From contig JBHGNT010000002.1 of NCBI GenBank assembly GCA_043228905.1, positions 5,766,001 to 5,830,000 on the forward strand: a stretch of DNA of 64,000 nt, written 5' to 3'. Origin of the DNA: Azolla caroliniana (taxonomy: Eukaryota > Polypodiophyta). The notes beneath the pieces are model-generated. The model saw only the letters and a program-made list of their open reading frames with translations. It was not told the DNA's origin and did no database searches. Shown piece by piece: positions 43,386 through 55,728 of the stretch (position 1 is the stretch's first letter; each line of letters starts with the position of its first letter). A program made the position numbers and the translations under genes.

Positions 43386-43963
43386 GCAAGAAGATCCCTT
43401 TTGGTCTTGAGATGCCTCATGGGGAGCTCATGGTGGTGGTGCTTTCTCTAGGAGGGACCCTACCAAGGTTGATTGGAGTAGATGTTATATTGTGAGGCAA
43501 GTTGTGGAGAGTATTGTTACAGTAGGACTTGCCTGTTGTTGCATTGTCTAGGTATGTATTCTTCTTGTGACCTTGGTGGATGTTGAGCCTTGTTCTTCAC
43601 TCATTGTGGCATGTTTTCTCCTTTTTCATGCAAATAAAGTCGTGAGAAAACATTAAACATTGTTTTTCTTAAGAGCTTAGTAAAAACCAATTCTGGTTGT
43701 GCATATTGGTCAAGGAATCCAACTTTATGTATTCATTGTATTTTCTTTTATTTCTTAGATTAAAAGGAAATGATGAGAAATATTTTTACTTTAGGAAACC
43801 CTAATCCCAATGATTTCCAACCTAAGATGATGGCTATCCACTTCGACCTTCGCAGAGGCAGAAACAAACGTTACCAGAAGACCGCTGCATATGGTCACTT
43901 TGGTTGCAATGACCTTGATTTCACATGGGAAATTGTTAAGACATTGAAGTGGGAGAAAGTTTA
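43386..43963 (+). pseudogene. S-adenosylmethionine synthetase gene fragment
   Basis: After a good acceptor (TTGTAATTTCCCAG), the frame reads [20 protein letters not shown], then [15 protein letters not shown] and [13 protein letters not shown] up to a TAG and GTATGT donor near 43552. A second exon after TTTACTTTAG reads [28 protein letters not shown] and [15 protein letters not shown], stop 43963. These are the last third of plant SAM synthetase, which makes S-adenosylmethionine from methionine and ATP. About 35 residues between the blocks (the region around GVPEPLSVFVDT) are missing and several conserved Gly/Asp are replaced, so this is a dead gene fragment. Confidence 0.8.
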
Positions 43964-44923
43964 GCTCCACTTAACTTTTGATTAGTTATTGTCACAATGA
44001 AACAAAAAGTCAACAAAATTTACTATGAGAACTAGGGGTTTTGGCTTATGGTCTATGTCTTTCTTTCTATCGGAGAAGTATGCAAAAATAAGAATGCAAT
44101 AGTTGGAAAGGAAAGTATAGATGAAGAAGAGGAAGTCTTTTCTTCACATATTTGTTGTCTTTTGATTATTTCAAATGGAAGAAAACTAATGGGTTATTTA
44201 TGAAGAGAGCAGGGCAACAAATATTCACCTACTATGTGTGGTGATGGAGATGCTGAGTTAATTGGATGTCTTTATCAATGGCTCGTTGTGCTTAATTATT
44301 TTTTTATATGATATCTTTGTATTTTAGGATATGGAGCTTTTGATACTTCAAACTAGGCTTCACACCTAACTAGTTTTTGTCTTGGTGTTCACTCTATGCT
44401 AAGACAAGGCTCTCATACCATGAGTTTGTTTTGGGGCTCGCTATCAAGCGAGGTTGAAGCATGTATTTCTTCCTATGATTGTCTTTTGTTCTATTAGTAT
44501 GGTTGGGCTTCATTCCTTTCATGAATTTCTGTATTTTGACGTTGGCATTTATTAGAAACATTTTTGAAGCCAAGTGGGTGTTTATTTATTGACTCACACT
44601 CACTTTACTCTTCACTGATTGTGTTTGTGGATTTTTATTATCAGTTGACATTATGTGTATCTTTCTTGGTGCTACATTATTAGAAGAATGCTTATGCAAG
44701 GTCCATATTTCTAGTTGTTGTAAATGGAGGAGATTGATAAATAAATAATTGTATGTGTTGAAATATAGAACTGTTTCCATTACTTTCCTCTCGTCTAATG
44801 AATTATTGTTTGTTTGAAACATTATTTGAACCTTACGTGTTTCATTATTATAGCAAGTTGGTTTCGCATGTGTTTGTTGTGAACTATATAATCCAAGGAA
44901 AAGGTGTACGAGAAAGAGATGTT
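43964..44923. other. Stretch without recognisable genes
   Basis: AT-rich single-copy-looking sequence. No frame resembles a known family and no LTR or repeat structure was seen. Confidence 0.4.
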
Positions 44924-45015
44924 GTATTGCCAATAGTGTGATTGATATGTATGTCAAATGTGGTATGACCCGTGTAGCACATATAGTGCTTGATAAGCAT
45001 TGCATATTGAAATAG
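44924..45015 (+). pseudogene. PPR-motif gene remnant
   Basis: The frame reads CIANSVIDMYVKCGMTRVAH and then IVLDKH before a stop at 45013. This matches one pentatricopeptide repeat of the plant PLS type (ANSLIDMYxKCG...A..VFDKM). PPR proteins bind organellar RNA. Only one repeat is left. Confidence 0.5.
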
Positions 45016-45224
45016 TCATATATTGAAGGAGAGGTGCATGTTAAATAATGTTATAATGTGAGAAATTATTGAGCTTTTGAAGGAACTTCTTGCAGTGATG
45101 GAGTATTCATGATGATTGTTGATGCAATTTCGTAAAGTTTAAATAGAGAATATTTATCAAACCAAATAATGAGCTATTGAGTCATTATTAGTAAAAGAAT
45201 ATTTATTATTTAGTTGCAAATAGA

Positions 45225-45445
45225 CACGAGCCACTACACACACATACACATAACACATAGATACATACATGCCATACATGTAAGATATACAACACATACA
45301 ATACAATACATACATAAATAAACATGGAACACATTGCAATACATACATACATGCAATGCAATACGTACATATGGACACACATAGACACATAACCCATACA
45401 TACATACACAGAACCCATACATAAAATATATATAACATATGCAAT
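45225..45445. repeat. ACAT-type microsatellite
   Basis: Interrupted (ACAT)n and (ACAC)n, like 12290-13888. Minus-strand frames rich in Met, Tyr and Cys here are artefacts. Confidence 0.9.
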
Positions 45446-46102
45446 ACAATATAATAGATTTCTATTTAAGGGCATTTAAAATTAGTCGTTGTCAAAATAT
45501 ATTTTGGCACGAAGGGGTATTTTTATTAACCGTTATTTTATAGAAGGGTGTCTAAAATAGTAAAGATTATATGTATGACGGGTTTATAAAAGATGTCATG
45601 AACGCATGTGATACAACCTCTTTATATATAGTGGAGTCCTCGGGTTGTGGGTAATTTGGGAATTTCAAATAAACACCAACGAGGATTATAGCCCATATAC
45701 ACATACAATGGTGTAACCTAGTAGAGGAATGGATAGAATTATTATATGCAAATTTGGCAAAGCATAATATATCCTTACAATCATCTTGTTGATAACTTAT
45801 GAAACACTGAAGATATTCCTCCCACGTTTGATTTGTACGTTTTTCTTGTCCATCCATTTGGGGATGGGAGATAGAGGAGAGGTTGCAAGTGACCTTGAGC
45901 ATTGTGAAGAGATGCTTCCAAAGTTTAGGTATAAATTAAGGTCCACAGTCACTTATGATGTTGTCGGGAAGACCACGGTGACGAAAAACTTCACACATAA
46001 TGATTTTTGTGGTTTCTTCACTAGTGATCTCTTTAGTGCATAGCAAGAAATGTGTCATCTTAGTATATCGATCAACCACTGTTAAGATAACGTTGAAACC
46101 CT

Positions 46103-46609
46103 TGTTATAGGTTTAGGGTTAGGGATTACGATAGAGATGACTATTTATGATAAAGATAGAAATGGTGGGTGTGATGACGATAATCATTGCCTGGTGGATT
46201 AGGGTGATGTTAAGAATCATTGTGGGGTGGGGGGTGGTGCCTAGAATGGCTCCACCCCCCTCCAAAGAGGGTTCAACGTTAGGGAAGAGAGAGAGAAAGA
46301 GAAATGACAAGAGAGAGAGAGAGAGATTGAGAGAGAACTATGTCTTATTCATTCATTCCCTACAAGTGGTTAAATAGTTACAAAAGGGTAGATACACATG
46401 GGTGCAAGCTCCCTTGTCCATTCACACTAATCACTCACTCACACCTCTTCGTATATGTCCACATGCACACATGTGTGCGTGGGTTCACATACGTATCAAC
46501 TCATACTTATAATTATACTTGTGCACATTTACTCATACACATCAACAACATTATAGCACTCGACCCTTGCTCATCACACTCTACTCTCTATACATCTCGT
46601 GTGGTATCA
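46103..46609 (-). mobile_element. Solo LTR, 507 bp, inside E7 integrase
   Basis: Starts TGTTATAGG and ends TGGTATCA, flanked by ACCCT at 46098-46102 and 46610-46614. It contains GA tracts near 46290 and 46314. Removing it with one TSD copy restores the integrase frame across LNS-KGF-NVIL. No coding sequence is inside. Orientation is a guess. Confidence 0.8.
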
Positions 46610-47149
46610 ACCCTTAGAATTCAGAAGATCTATAATAAAATCCAAAGAAGTAGATTGCCCTGGCTTCCTTGGAATCGGTAATGGCTCCAATAAACCATAC
46701 GGATGATGTCGAGGCATCTTCGCTTTGTAGCATGTATCACATGTTCGAATATAGTCTTCGACAAATTTACACATATGTGGCCATTAAAATGTTCGGGTTA
46801 TTAAATCCAAGGTTTTAGTACTACAAAAATGTTCAACCGTATATGTATCATGGCAATTTTGTATGAATCGAAGGTGAGATAAACCATTGGGAACATACAA
46901 AAGTTTTTTAAAGAAGAGTAATCCATCATGCCCTTTGAATTGGTGATAATCTGTACCTGATTGTTGTGACCGCCAACATGATGCACAAGTGGGATTAGTC
47001 TGATCTAAGATATCTTGAGCAAAGACATTTGTCCTCAAATCCTAATAGATAGTATCAATAACGTTGGATTCCAATGGAGTATGAAAAACCAAAGTTGCTT
47101 GAAGCTATGTAGAACCCAAGATTACTTGCTTTTTATTATCGAAGGCCAA

Positions 47150-49360
47150 ATCATCAAGATGAGGTGCTAGATACGAGCGTCGTGATAATGCATCTGCCTT
47201 CCCGTGTTGCTTGCCTGGACGAAATGTAATCTTGAAGTCGAAATGAGTGAGAAACTTAACCCACCAAGCTTGTCATCTATTTAATACATGAGCATTCTGG
47301 AAATGGGTGAGGTTCTTGTGACCACTAAATACAATGATTCAATGAGGAGATCCTTCTAGGAAATGTCACCATTGTGCAAAGGAATCAACTATAGCCAATA
47401 ATTCATTGTCATGCATCTCATAGTTGATTTTGGCAATGTCAAAATTACGTGAATGGAAAGCCACTAGTTGTAGCTTCTCATCATCACGTTGTTGTTACAA
47501 AATACCACCAAGTGCAAAATCCAACGCGTCTGGTTCAATAATAAATGGTTTTTTCAAATCAACATGAGCTAAAATAGGGGCCGATGTACAAACAAATGAT
47601 TGAGCCTTCTTTGTGAGTTGTGTGAAAGGCAAAATAAGCTTTGAGTAGTCATGTATAAACTTGCGATAGAAATGTCCAAATCCTAGAAAACATTGCACAT
47701 CTCGCACCGATCATGGAGTCTTCCATTCTAACACCGTTTGGACCTTAGCTAGATCCATAGAGATTCCTTTAGAGGAGATGATATAGACTATGAATTCCAC
47801 CTGTTTACAATCAAAATTACACTTTTTGAGTGTTGCATAAAGACCATGTTCTTGTAGTTGTTTTAGTACTAACTGTACATGAGAATCATGTTCTTCCTTT
47901 TTATTTTTAATAAATTAGTAGATCATCCAAGTAGATGATCAGATAGATGTCCAAAATATCTCAAAAAATGTCATTTTCCATGTGTTGAAAAACTGTTGGT
48001 GCATTGGTTAGCCCGAATGGCATATAATTGTATAGTCAAAATGCCCATATTGGGTGTGGAAACATATCTTCTACTCTTGTCCTAGTTGAATCTGTACGAG
48101 GTTATATGCACCATGTAAGTCAATATTTGTGAAATATTTTGCACCATTAATCCTTTCTAAAAGACTCAAGATTAGGGGAAGTGCATACCTATTTGTAATG
48201 GTAACTTTATTTAGGCCACGGTATTCCTCAAGAAAATAGGTGCGCTAGCTGGAGATTTCGAATGTAGAATGAATCCATTCTCCAAGTTTTCCTCTATGTC
48301 GGCTCGAAGAACCTCCAGCTTGGTTGGTGACAAGTTGTAGATTGGTCCCCACAGCGATTCTTTTCCTAGTTGTAAATCAATGGGACAATCATACGGTCAA
48401 TGTTGAGGAAGAGTCAGGTTTTACCTTATAAAAAACATTGGCATAATGGCGATAGTTCCTTGGAAGTTGAATTGTTGACTTTTCAATGATACTAGAAGGC
48501 TTCAATGATATGGCAATTAAAAACATTGGCCTCATTCTCCAATCGATTTCGAGGTTGTGTAATTCGAACAAAGGTAACCCCAAGACAATTGGATGCTTTG
48601 GGCTACTAATTATATTAAATGATATTACACATGCCAAATTTTCTATGACAACATGAACCAGCTCCAACTCTTCTACGATATTTCCAGAAGCAATGGGACA
48701 ACCATCAATGACTATACGGAAGTTGGGCAAGGAAGTTTTCTTGAAGATATGTGATGAACTTGAGTTGCAAAATTCCAATCCATGAGGCAAGAATTAGCCC
48801 CGATATCTAGGAGTGCTAAGACATGTATTAGAGGGTTGCTTGTAGTACTAACTTCTACTTGAGCTAAGAACACCTTGCTAGCTTGCTTAGGAGAAATGGA
48901 ACCACTAATGGGCAGCACAGATCCAGGGTTTTCCAACCAAACAATTCCTATTTTGGCTGGACTTAATCGTTTAACTCTTCTTCTAGTTGAATGAGGACTT
49001 CAAATTTGTTGGATAAACTTGGACCACTAGGATTATCAGACACTCTTAATAAAATAGACTCAGGTTTAGCAATAGCAACTGGTTGATTTAAGTCTAGTCT
49101 TCTTGGCCTATGGGGACAATTTATTGCAATATGCCCTTGACCACAATAATATAAACATAGACGATTTGCTCAGCATCGTTGCTTTTCTTCTTCAATAATG
49201 GTCCACAATGACGTGTTTTGTTGATTTCCATTAGATTGTGTTAGTGGATTTGTAGAGGATGCATTATATGATTCTATTGGGAATGGTTTTGCTATGATTA
49301 ATGCATATGTAGGCTCCGATCTTGTCCTTGGCATCTATAACTGTCATTCTAAACATCGTT
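47150..49360 (-). pseudogene. E7 protease-RT-RNase H remnant
   Basis: Protease (VHVLALLDIGANSCLMD-like block) lies near 48830, followed by HPIVLGLPLFELHN near 48590. RT shows PSGKESLW-type text near 48370, then stops; the catalytic YLDD is near 47920. HAILGH-type text is replaced by CFLGFGHFYRKFIHDYSKL near 47680, and RNase H has SAPILAHVDLKKPFIIEPDA near 47570. Many stops. It is the older of the two chromovirus copies judged by lesion density. Confidence 0.7.
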
Positions 49361-49379
49361 CGAAAAGACAATAATTGCA

Positions 49380-50090
49380 TCACACCGCTCGATTGATTGC
49401 CTTTGTAAGCAACTTTGGTTCTTCAAGGAAAGTCAAGAATAAATCTTTGACATCATTATGTAGGCCAAAACGAAACTGCTCCATCAATGCTTGGTCGTCC
49501 CATGGAATATCACTTGCAAGTAGATGGAAATCCGCAACACAAGCTGAGACCAAACAATCTCCTTGACGTAATCTTTGGATTTTATTGATTGATGTCCTAA
49601 CACTAGTGATATCTCCAAAACATGCTTTAAACTCACTAATAAACTCCTTGAAATTATGTAGTGAAGGAGATCCATTTTCTAACAAAGGGGTGAACCATGG
49701 TAACGTTGTACCACTAAGTAATGTGCCTACTAGCACCACTCGTGATGCATCGGTGTGATATCGAGAAGGATGCATTTGGATTACCAAGCATACCTGATTA
49801 AGGAACCCTTTGAATTGTGATGGCGTTCCATCAAATTTCACGGGGAGACCAATCTTGCGCTCTTTAGGGATTCCTTGAGTATTTGGTCCTTGTTGTTGTA
49901 ACAACATGATTTTTACTTCTAGCTGTTGCACTCTTAATGCCAACTCCCCATGTTGTTGTGTTTTTTGCTTTTCTAAAGCGATTTCTTGAAGATCTCCAAC
50001 AATCGTGGATTTTCTTGTTCCAATGCTACGAACTTTTCCTTCAAGCTCCGAAAAGACAGATTGGCATTCTTGTGCGCTTACAATTGCCAT
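49380..50090 (-). pseudogene. E7 gag, 236-aa open frame
   Basis: ATG 50090 (MAIVSAQECQSVFSELEGKV) opens a coiled coil to about residue 70. The retrotransposon gag domain follows: LPVKFDGTPSQFKGFLNQV, then SRVVLVGTLLSGTTLPWFTP and NFKEFISEFKACFGD, ending in KDLFLTFLEEP. The frame stops near 49380 just before the zinc knuckle region, so gag is truncated relative to its family. The same order occurs in E8. Confidence 0.75.
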
Positions 50091-50170
50091 TTAACACTAA
50101 TGGAAGGATCGATAAGAGGATTAATATTAGAGGAAGGGAGGATAATAAGGTATTCAATTCAAATTGTCCT

Positions 50171-50782
50171 AAATAAGTGGAAGGATCACGCATTCCACTT
50201 ATAGATTGCTTTTATAATATTGCGATTTTAGGCAGTTTTCAAAAACTTGATACATTAGTATCACATGTTTTAAATAACATATAAAATTTGCTATTTTTTA
50301 AAGATTTAACAAGTGTCAAAATGATAATTTCTAAAATTGAATAGTTTTTCAATAAATGTTTAAATGTTGACGGTTTGCATATATGAAATCTAGTTAACTT
50401 AAAGAAAATCACAATGGTTAACTCAAGGCACAAGTTAAGATTAATGGTTTCATCATCTTGAGAAGATGTAGGTTCCAGAAGTGGAAGTGACATCAATTGG
50501 TATACTTGAAAATGTTTTAAGTATAAGAGGTAACCTTGTAATCCTTAGTGTCATCATTTATAAATTTAGTGCTCATCAACATCCACAAATTCACAACTCA
50601 AGAAATGTAGACAATATTCATAAACAGTTTTGATAAATTCACAACTCCAAAAATATAGACAATATTCATAAATTGTGAAAACTGTCAAACTTAGATGTGT
50701 GCATTAATATATCAATTTGAGCATATCACATAGTTATCAGGGTATCCACACTGCTCTCCTCTTCTTTTTTTTGAGAACTCCC
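50171..50782. other. AT-rich stretch, possible LTR remnant of E7
   Basis: TGTCCTAAATAAG at 50170 sits where the E7 5' LTR should start, but homology to the E8 LTR is not evident beyond it. Two near-identical ACAATATTCATAAA blocks occur near 50612 and 50655. No gene is seen on either strand. Confidence 0.3.
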
Positions 50783-50902
50783 CTACAAAATTTGTGCAAT
50801 ATTATCTACTCCACATAAGCTAGCAATGATAGGGTTCTCCAATAGCTCGTTGGAAAAATCAATAAGTTCCTTAGGTTCACCAACTAATGCAAGAATATGT
50901 TC
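50783..50902 (-). pseudogene. Exon of an unrecognised gene, part split off by E8 (downstream piece)
   Basis: The minus strand reads HILALVGEPKELIDFSNELL then ENPIIASLCGVDNIAQIL, with TAG at 50785-50783. With one copy of the GAAC target site it continues, in phase, the frame at 55744-55795 on the other side of E8. The hydrophobic/acidic pattern looks like a folded helical protein. I do not recognise it. Confidence 0.5.
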
Positions 50903-50997
50903 TGTCAGGATCAGTGCTAAGGCAGAGAAGGAATTAGTATTAAAAGATGAGGATTAGTACTAAGAGAGGTTTAGAAATCTCGAGAGAAGGAAAGAGC

Positions 50998-51055
<58 letters not shown>

Positions 51056-51360
51056 GTGAGAGAATGATGATAAAAGATATATATTATGTGAAGAGAGTAT
51101 ACACTAGTAGCTAGGAGGCTTAAGACAAGCATTGAACCGATTTGGTTCGAAATAATGCCTTGTGCCTCCTTTTATAGTGTTCTCAGGAGTACTCCTAAAG
51201 TTTCTAGAATGTTCTAGAGAAATCTGGAAGACACATCAATTTTCTATAATAAAACATAAATGAAAATAAAATTCTACGTATTACAATGTGTGGTCTAATG
51301 GTCAAGAGCTCAACCCATGTAGCATAAGGTCAGGGGTTCGAGTCTTGCCATATCATGACA
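50903..51360 (-). repeat. E8 LTR (3' LTR), 458 bp
   Basis: Starts TGTCAGGATCAG and ends ATCATGACA. It contains a long GA run at about 51001-51051. Landmarks GTTCTCAGGAGTACTCCTAA and TTTCTAGAATGTTC recur in the fragment at 58187-58472. A purine tract CAGGGAGGATAA (minus) adjoins it at 51361-51372. Confidence 0.82.
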
Positions 51361-54300
51361 TTATCCTCCCTGTTTTGGATTGAGGACCCGGCTTGTTTGG
51401 ATATTGACGATGGAAGTCGTCAAGAAGAGCACGAGCATTGGTCACATTCTCTATCAGTTCCTAAATACGCTCGCTGGGATTATATCCTAGCCAATCGACT
51501 AGATAGTAGAGCCTGTTGCGAACAATCTTGGAATCAAGGATGGCGGCAACCTCGTACTCAAGTCCATCTTCAAGCTCGATCAGGGGTGGAGGCTGTGTAA
51601 CACGTCCTAGGATGGTGCTCTCTTGATTGGGTTCGAGGAGAGAACTATGAAACGCCGAATTCCATCTTCAAGCTCGATCGGGGGTGGAGGTTGTGTAACA
51701 CGTCCTAGGATGGTGCTCTCTTGATAGGGTTCAAGGAGAGAACTATGAAACACTGGATGTATCCGAAGTTGCAGAGGTAGATGGAGACGAAAAGTGACAT
51801 CATTAATCTTTCCTGTAATATGGAAAGGACCTAATCGCCGATAATCTAACTTCTCGCATGGGCGAGTAGTCTTGATGTGTCATCGTAGTAGCCATACCCG
51901 ATCTCCAATGTTAAAATTGGATGGAAGTCGATGTCAATCCGTGTAAACCTTGTGTGTTTGTTGAGCTTGTTGGAGATCAGTAGATAAATCGGCTTGTATC
52001 TTGCGTAACTGCTCTAAACGATCCTTTGCGCAAGGATTTGTGGACAACTCTGGGGTTTCAAATACACACCACCGGGGGTGACAACCTGTATAACCATAAA
52101 ATGGCGTAACTTTAGTCGATGCGTGGACAGAGTTATTATAGGCAAATTCGGCGAAGTGGAGAATATTTGCCTAGTCATCCTGATGATAGCTTAGAAAGCA
52201 CCGAAGATACTGCTCCATCGTTTGATTTGTTCATTCTGCTTGGCCATCGGTTTATGGGTGGTAGTCGGAGGAGAGGTTACAAGAGACCTTGAGCATTTTA
52301 AAAAGGTGCTTCTAGAATTTCGATACGAACTAGGGTTCACGGTCGCTGATGATACTATCGGGAAAGCCATGATGCCGACATCCTTCACACATGACAATTT
52401 CAGCGGTTTCTTCACTGAAGATTTCCTTAGTACATGGCAAGAAATGAGCCATCTTCGTATATCAATCTTCATATATCAAAACCTGGCTCGCCAGGACGCG
52501 GTGCTAGGTACGAACGCCATGATAATGCATCTGCCTTCTCTTGGTGCTTCCCCGGACGATATGTAATTTTGAAGTCAAAACACGTGAGGAAGTGGGCCCA
52601 CCGAGCTTGGCGTCCATTTAACACACGAGCATCCTGAAAGTAGGCAAGGTTTTTGTGGTCACTGAATACGGTGACTTGATGAGTGGATCCCTCTAGAAAA
52701 TGCCTCCATTGCGTAAAATAGTCCACTATTGCCAATAGCTCCTTATCATGAATTTCGTAGTTGATTTTGCCAGCGTCAAACTTGCATGAGTGAAAAGCTA
52801 CAGGATGTAGCTTCTCATCATTACCCCATTGTGACAGAATGCTCCCCAATGCGAAATCATGTGCACCTGCTTCTATAATGAATGGTTTTTCCGGATCGAC
52901 ATGAGCTAGAATTGGAGCCGATGTAAATGCCTTTTTAAGACTCTCGAAAGCCATGTCCGCTTCTTCAGACCAAATGAATGATTGTCCCTTCCTGGTAAGC
53001 TGTGTGAGAGGCAGAACGAGCTTTGAGTAATCCTATATGAACTTCCGGTAAAAATTGGCAAAGCCTAAAAAGCATTGCACATCTCGCACCGAACGCGGAG
53101 TCTGCCACTCTACCACAATTTTGACCTTAGCTGGGTCCATGGAGATGCCTTTCGAGGAAATGACATAGCCTAGAAATTCCACTTGGTTGCACCCAAAACT
53201 ACATTTTTCCAGCTTTGCATAAAGACCATGTTCTCGAAGTCATTTTAGTACTAGCAGTACATGAGAATCATGCTCTTCTTGGGTCTTCGAATAAACCAGT
53301 AGATCATCCAAATAGATGATCAAACAAACATCCAAGAGATCTCGGAATATATCATTTGCCATGTGTTGGAAGACTGTTGGCACATTAGTGAGGCCGAACG
53401 GCATGACCGTATACTCGAAGTGCCCATATCTGGTGCAAAACGCGGTCTTCCATTCATCTCCTGGTCGGATCCGTACGAGGTTATAGGCTCCCCCTGTAAG
53501 TCGATCTTCGTGAAGAACCTTGCACCATTGATCCGTTCTAAAAGACTTGAGATAAAGGGAATTGCATACCTATTTCTGATTGTAACCTTATTCAAGCCAC
53601 GGTAATCTACAACAAGACGAAGTGATCCATCCTTTTTCTTGACGAAGAAAATGGGTGCGCCGGCTGGAGATTTCGAATGCCGAATGAAACCATTTTCCAA
53701 ATTCTCCTTTATATAGGCTCGCAAGACTTCTAGCTCGGTTGGTGAAAAATTGTAGATCGGTCCCCATGGTGGCTCTTTCCCCGGTTGTAAATCGATGGGG
53801 CAATCATACGGTCGATGGTGAGGAAGCGTATTGGCTTGCACTTTATCAAACACATCGGCATAATGATGATACTTCTTTGGAAGTTGAACGGTGGACTCCC
53901 CTTTAATGGTGTCAGAGGGCTTTACTGATATTGCGAAGAGAAACATTTCCTCCTTGCATCCTTCTTCCCGCTACTGATGTAGCGAAATGGTTGCAATCTC
54001 ATGAGTAGACCCTTGGGTTTTTTGATACCGGATTTCTCTTGTTCTCCAATCTATGTCAAGGTTATGTAATTTGAACCATGGTAATCCTAAAACAATGGGG
54101 TGTTCTGGGATGCTAATTATATTAAATGATACTGCACATGCTAGATTATCTAGGACAATATTAACGGGCTCTGAATCTTCTATGATATTTCCGAAAGCAA
54201 TGGGACGACCATCAATGACTACTACAGAGGCTGGACACGGGAGTTTTCTGAGACATATCTAATGAGCTTGGGCAAAGTTCCTATCCATGAAGCAAGAATT

Positions 54301-55560
54301 AGCTCCGGAATCTAGAAGTGCTAAGACATGTACTGGAGGGGTACTTTTAGTACTAACTGTTACTTGGGCTACAAACACATTGCTAACTTGCTTAGAGGGA
54401 ATGGAACCACTAATGGGTTGCACAGATCTAGAGTTGTCCAACCAAACGGCTCCTATTTTGGCTAGACTTAGTCATTTAAGTCTTCTTCTAACTGACTAAG
54501 GACATCAAATTTGTTCACTAGATTTGGGCTATTAGTACTATTACGACTATCAGATATCCCTACCGCGATAGACTCGGGTTTAGTACAATCAAAACTAGCA
54601 ACTATTTGATTTACTTTCCTTCTTGGCCTATGGGGACAATTTACCGCGATATGCCCTGGTCCACCACAATAAAGACAAAGTCGGTTTCCCCGGCGTCGTT
54701 GCTTTTCTTCTTCCGATAGTGGTCCACGACGACGTGTAGTGTCAATTTCCATCAGAGTTGGAGTACTTACTGGAGGCACATTATATGACTCCCTTGAAAA
54801 AGTTTCGCTACCATTGAGGCGTAGGTAGGCTCAGATCTTGCCCTTGGCATCTAGAACTGACGTTCCGAACGCTGTTCGAAGAGGCGATTGTTGCATCTCA
54901 CTGCGTGACTGATTGCTTCTGTTAATGACTTTGGTTCTTCGGGAAAGGTCAAGAGTAAATCTTTGACATCGTTACGTAGACCATAACGAAATTTCTCCAT
55001 TAACGCTTGATCATCCCAGGGGATATTGGAGGCGAGTAGACGAAAATCTGCAGTGTATGTGGAGGCTGGACGATCGCCTTGACATAGTCAGATTTTGTTG
55101 ATTGTTGTCTTTATGTTGTCAGTATCTCCAAAATAGGCTTTAAACTCACTTATAAATTCTTCAAAATTGTTTAGTAATGGAGATTCTTTTTCTAACAGCG
55201 GAGCGAACCATGCCAACGCTGAGCCACTTAACAACATGCCTACTAAACCCACTCGTAATGCATCGGTTGGATATCGGGAAGTATGCATTTGAATAACTAG
55301 TCGTACCTGATTAAGGAACCCTCTAAACTGTGATCGCGTTCCATCGAATTTCATGGGAAGGCTGCTCTTGGGTTCTTTATGAATCCCTTGTGTTCCCGGT
55401 CCTTGTTGTTGCATCGCTAACATGGTTGCTTCGAGTTGTTGCACACGTAATGTCAGCTCCCCGTGTTGTTGTTTTTCTAGCACTATTTGTTGAAGATCCC
55501 CCAACAAACGGTGATTTTCTTGTTCTAGTGCTACAAATTTCTCTTTTAAGCACTAGAGCT
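51361..55560 (-). pseudogene. E8 gag-pol polyprotein, decayed
   Basis: Gag at 55507-55088 (LPMKFDGTRSQFRGFLNQV), zinc knuckle CLYCGGPGHIAVNC near 54670, protease ALLDSGANSCFMD near 54310. RT begins at about 53850, with PAGAPIFFVKKKDGSLRLVV near 53650, a frame change after KIDLQG, and [10 protein letters not shown] near 53300. RNase H lies at 52954-52500 (DHKNLAYFQDARVLNGRQAR). The frame then jumps to the integrase C-terminal part; the zinc motif and first catalytic Asp are gone. LDYRRLGPF and KINDVTFRLH near 51850-51790 precede a decayed chromodomain-like end near 51450. Protease and RT active sites are intact, but the chain is broken. Confidence 0.8.
51563..51758 (-). repeat. Tandem duplication, 98 bp, in the E8 integrase tail
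   Basis: The block CCATCTTCAAGCTCGATC through CTCTCTTGAT to GAGAGAACTATGAAAC occurs twice, offset by 98 bp, with only a few differences. Since 98 is not a multiple of three, it shifts the integrase/chromodomain frame. Confidence 0.85.
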
Positions 55561-55728
55561 CCGAGAAAACAGGTTTCCATTTTACTAGGGAGGATAAGAG
55601 GATTAGTATGAAAGGAAGAAAGGGGTAAGAAGATGAGGGAAACCGAAAAGAAGACCGGAAAAAGGGGATATGTAAGAAGATAAAAGGAAGAGGAGGAAAC
55701 GGAAGGAGGACGGAAAATCGGATCAAAC

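Larger units (their letters stand above)
45567..50170 (-). mobile_element. Chromovirus-type Ty3/gypsy element E7, decayed, 3' end missing
   Basis: From 50090 downwards: gag, a damaged zinc knuckle near 49150 (CLYYCGQGHIAINC), protease near 48830 (ALLDIGANSCLMD, DIG for DSG), RT with IYLDDLLI near 47920, RNase H at about 47640-47160, and integrase from about 46900, including LDFIIDLLNS and VILTVVDRYTKMTHF on either side of an inserted solo LTR. The integrase tail ends near 45640. Gag-side LTR sequence may begin at 50170 (TGTCC), but no complete LTR remains. Confidence 0.78.

Noticed and set aside
45157-45475. Cys/Tyr-rich minus-strand frames
   Set aside because: Same microsatellite artefact as at 13 kb.
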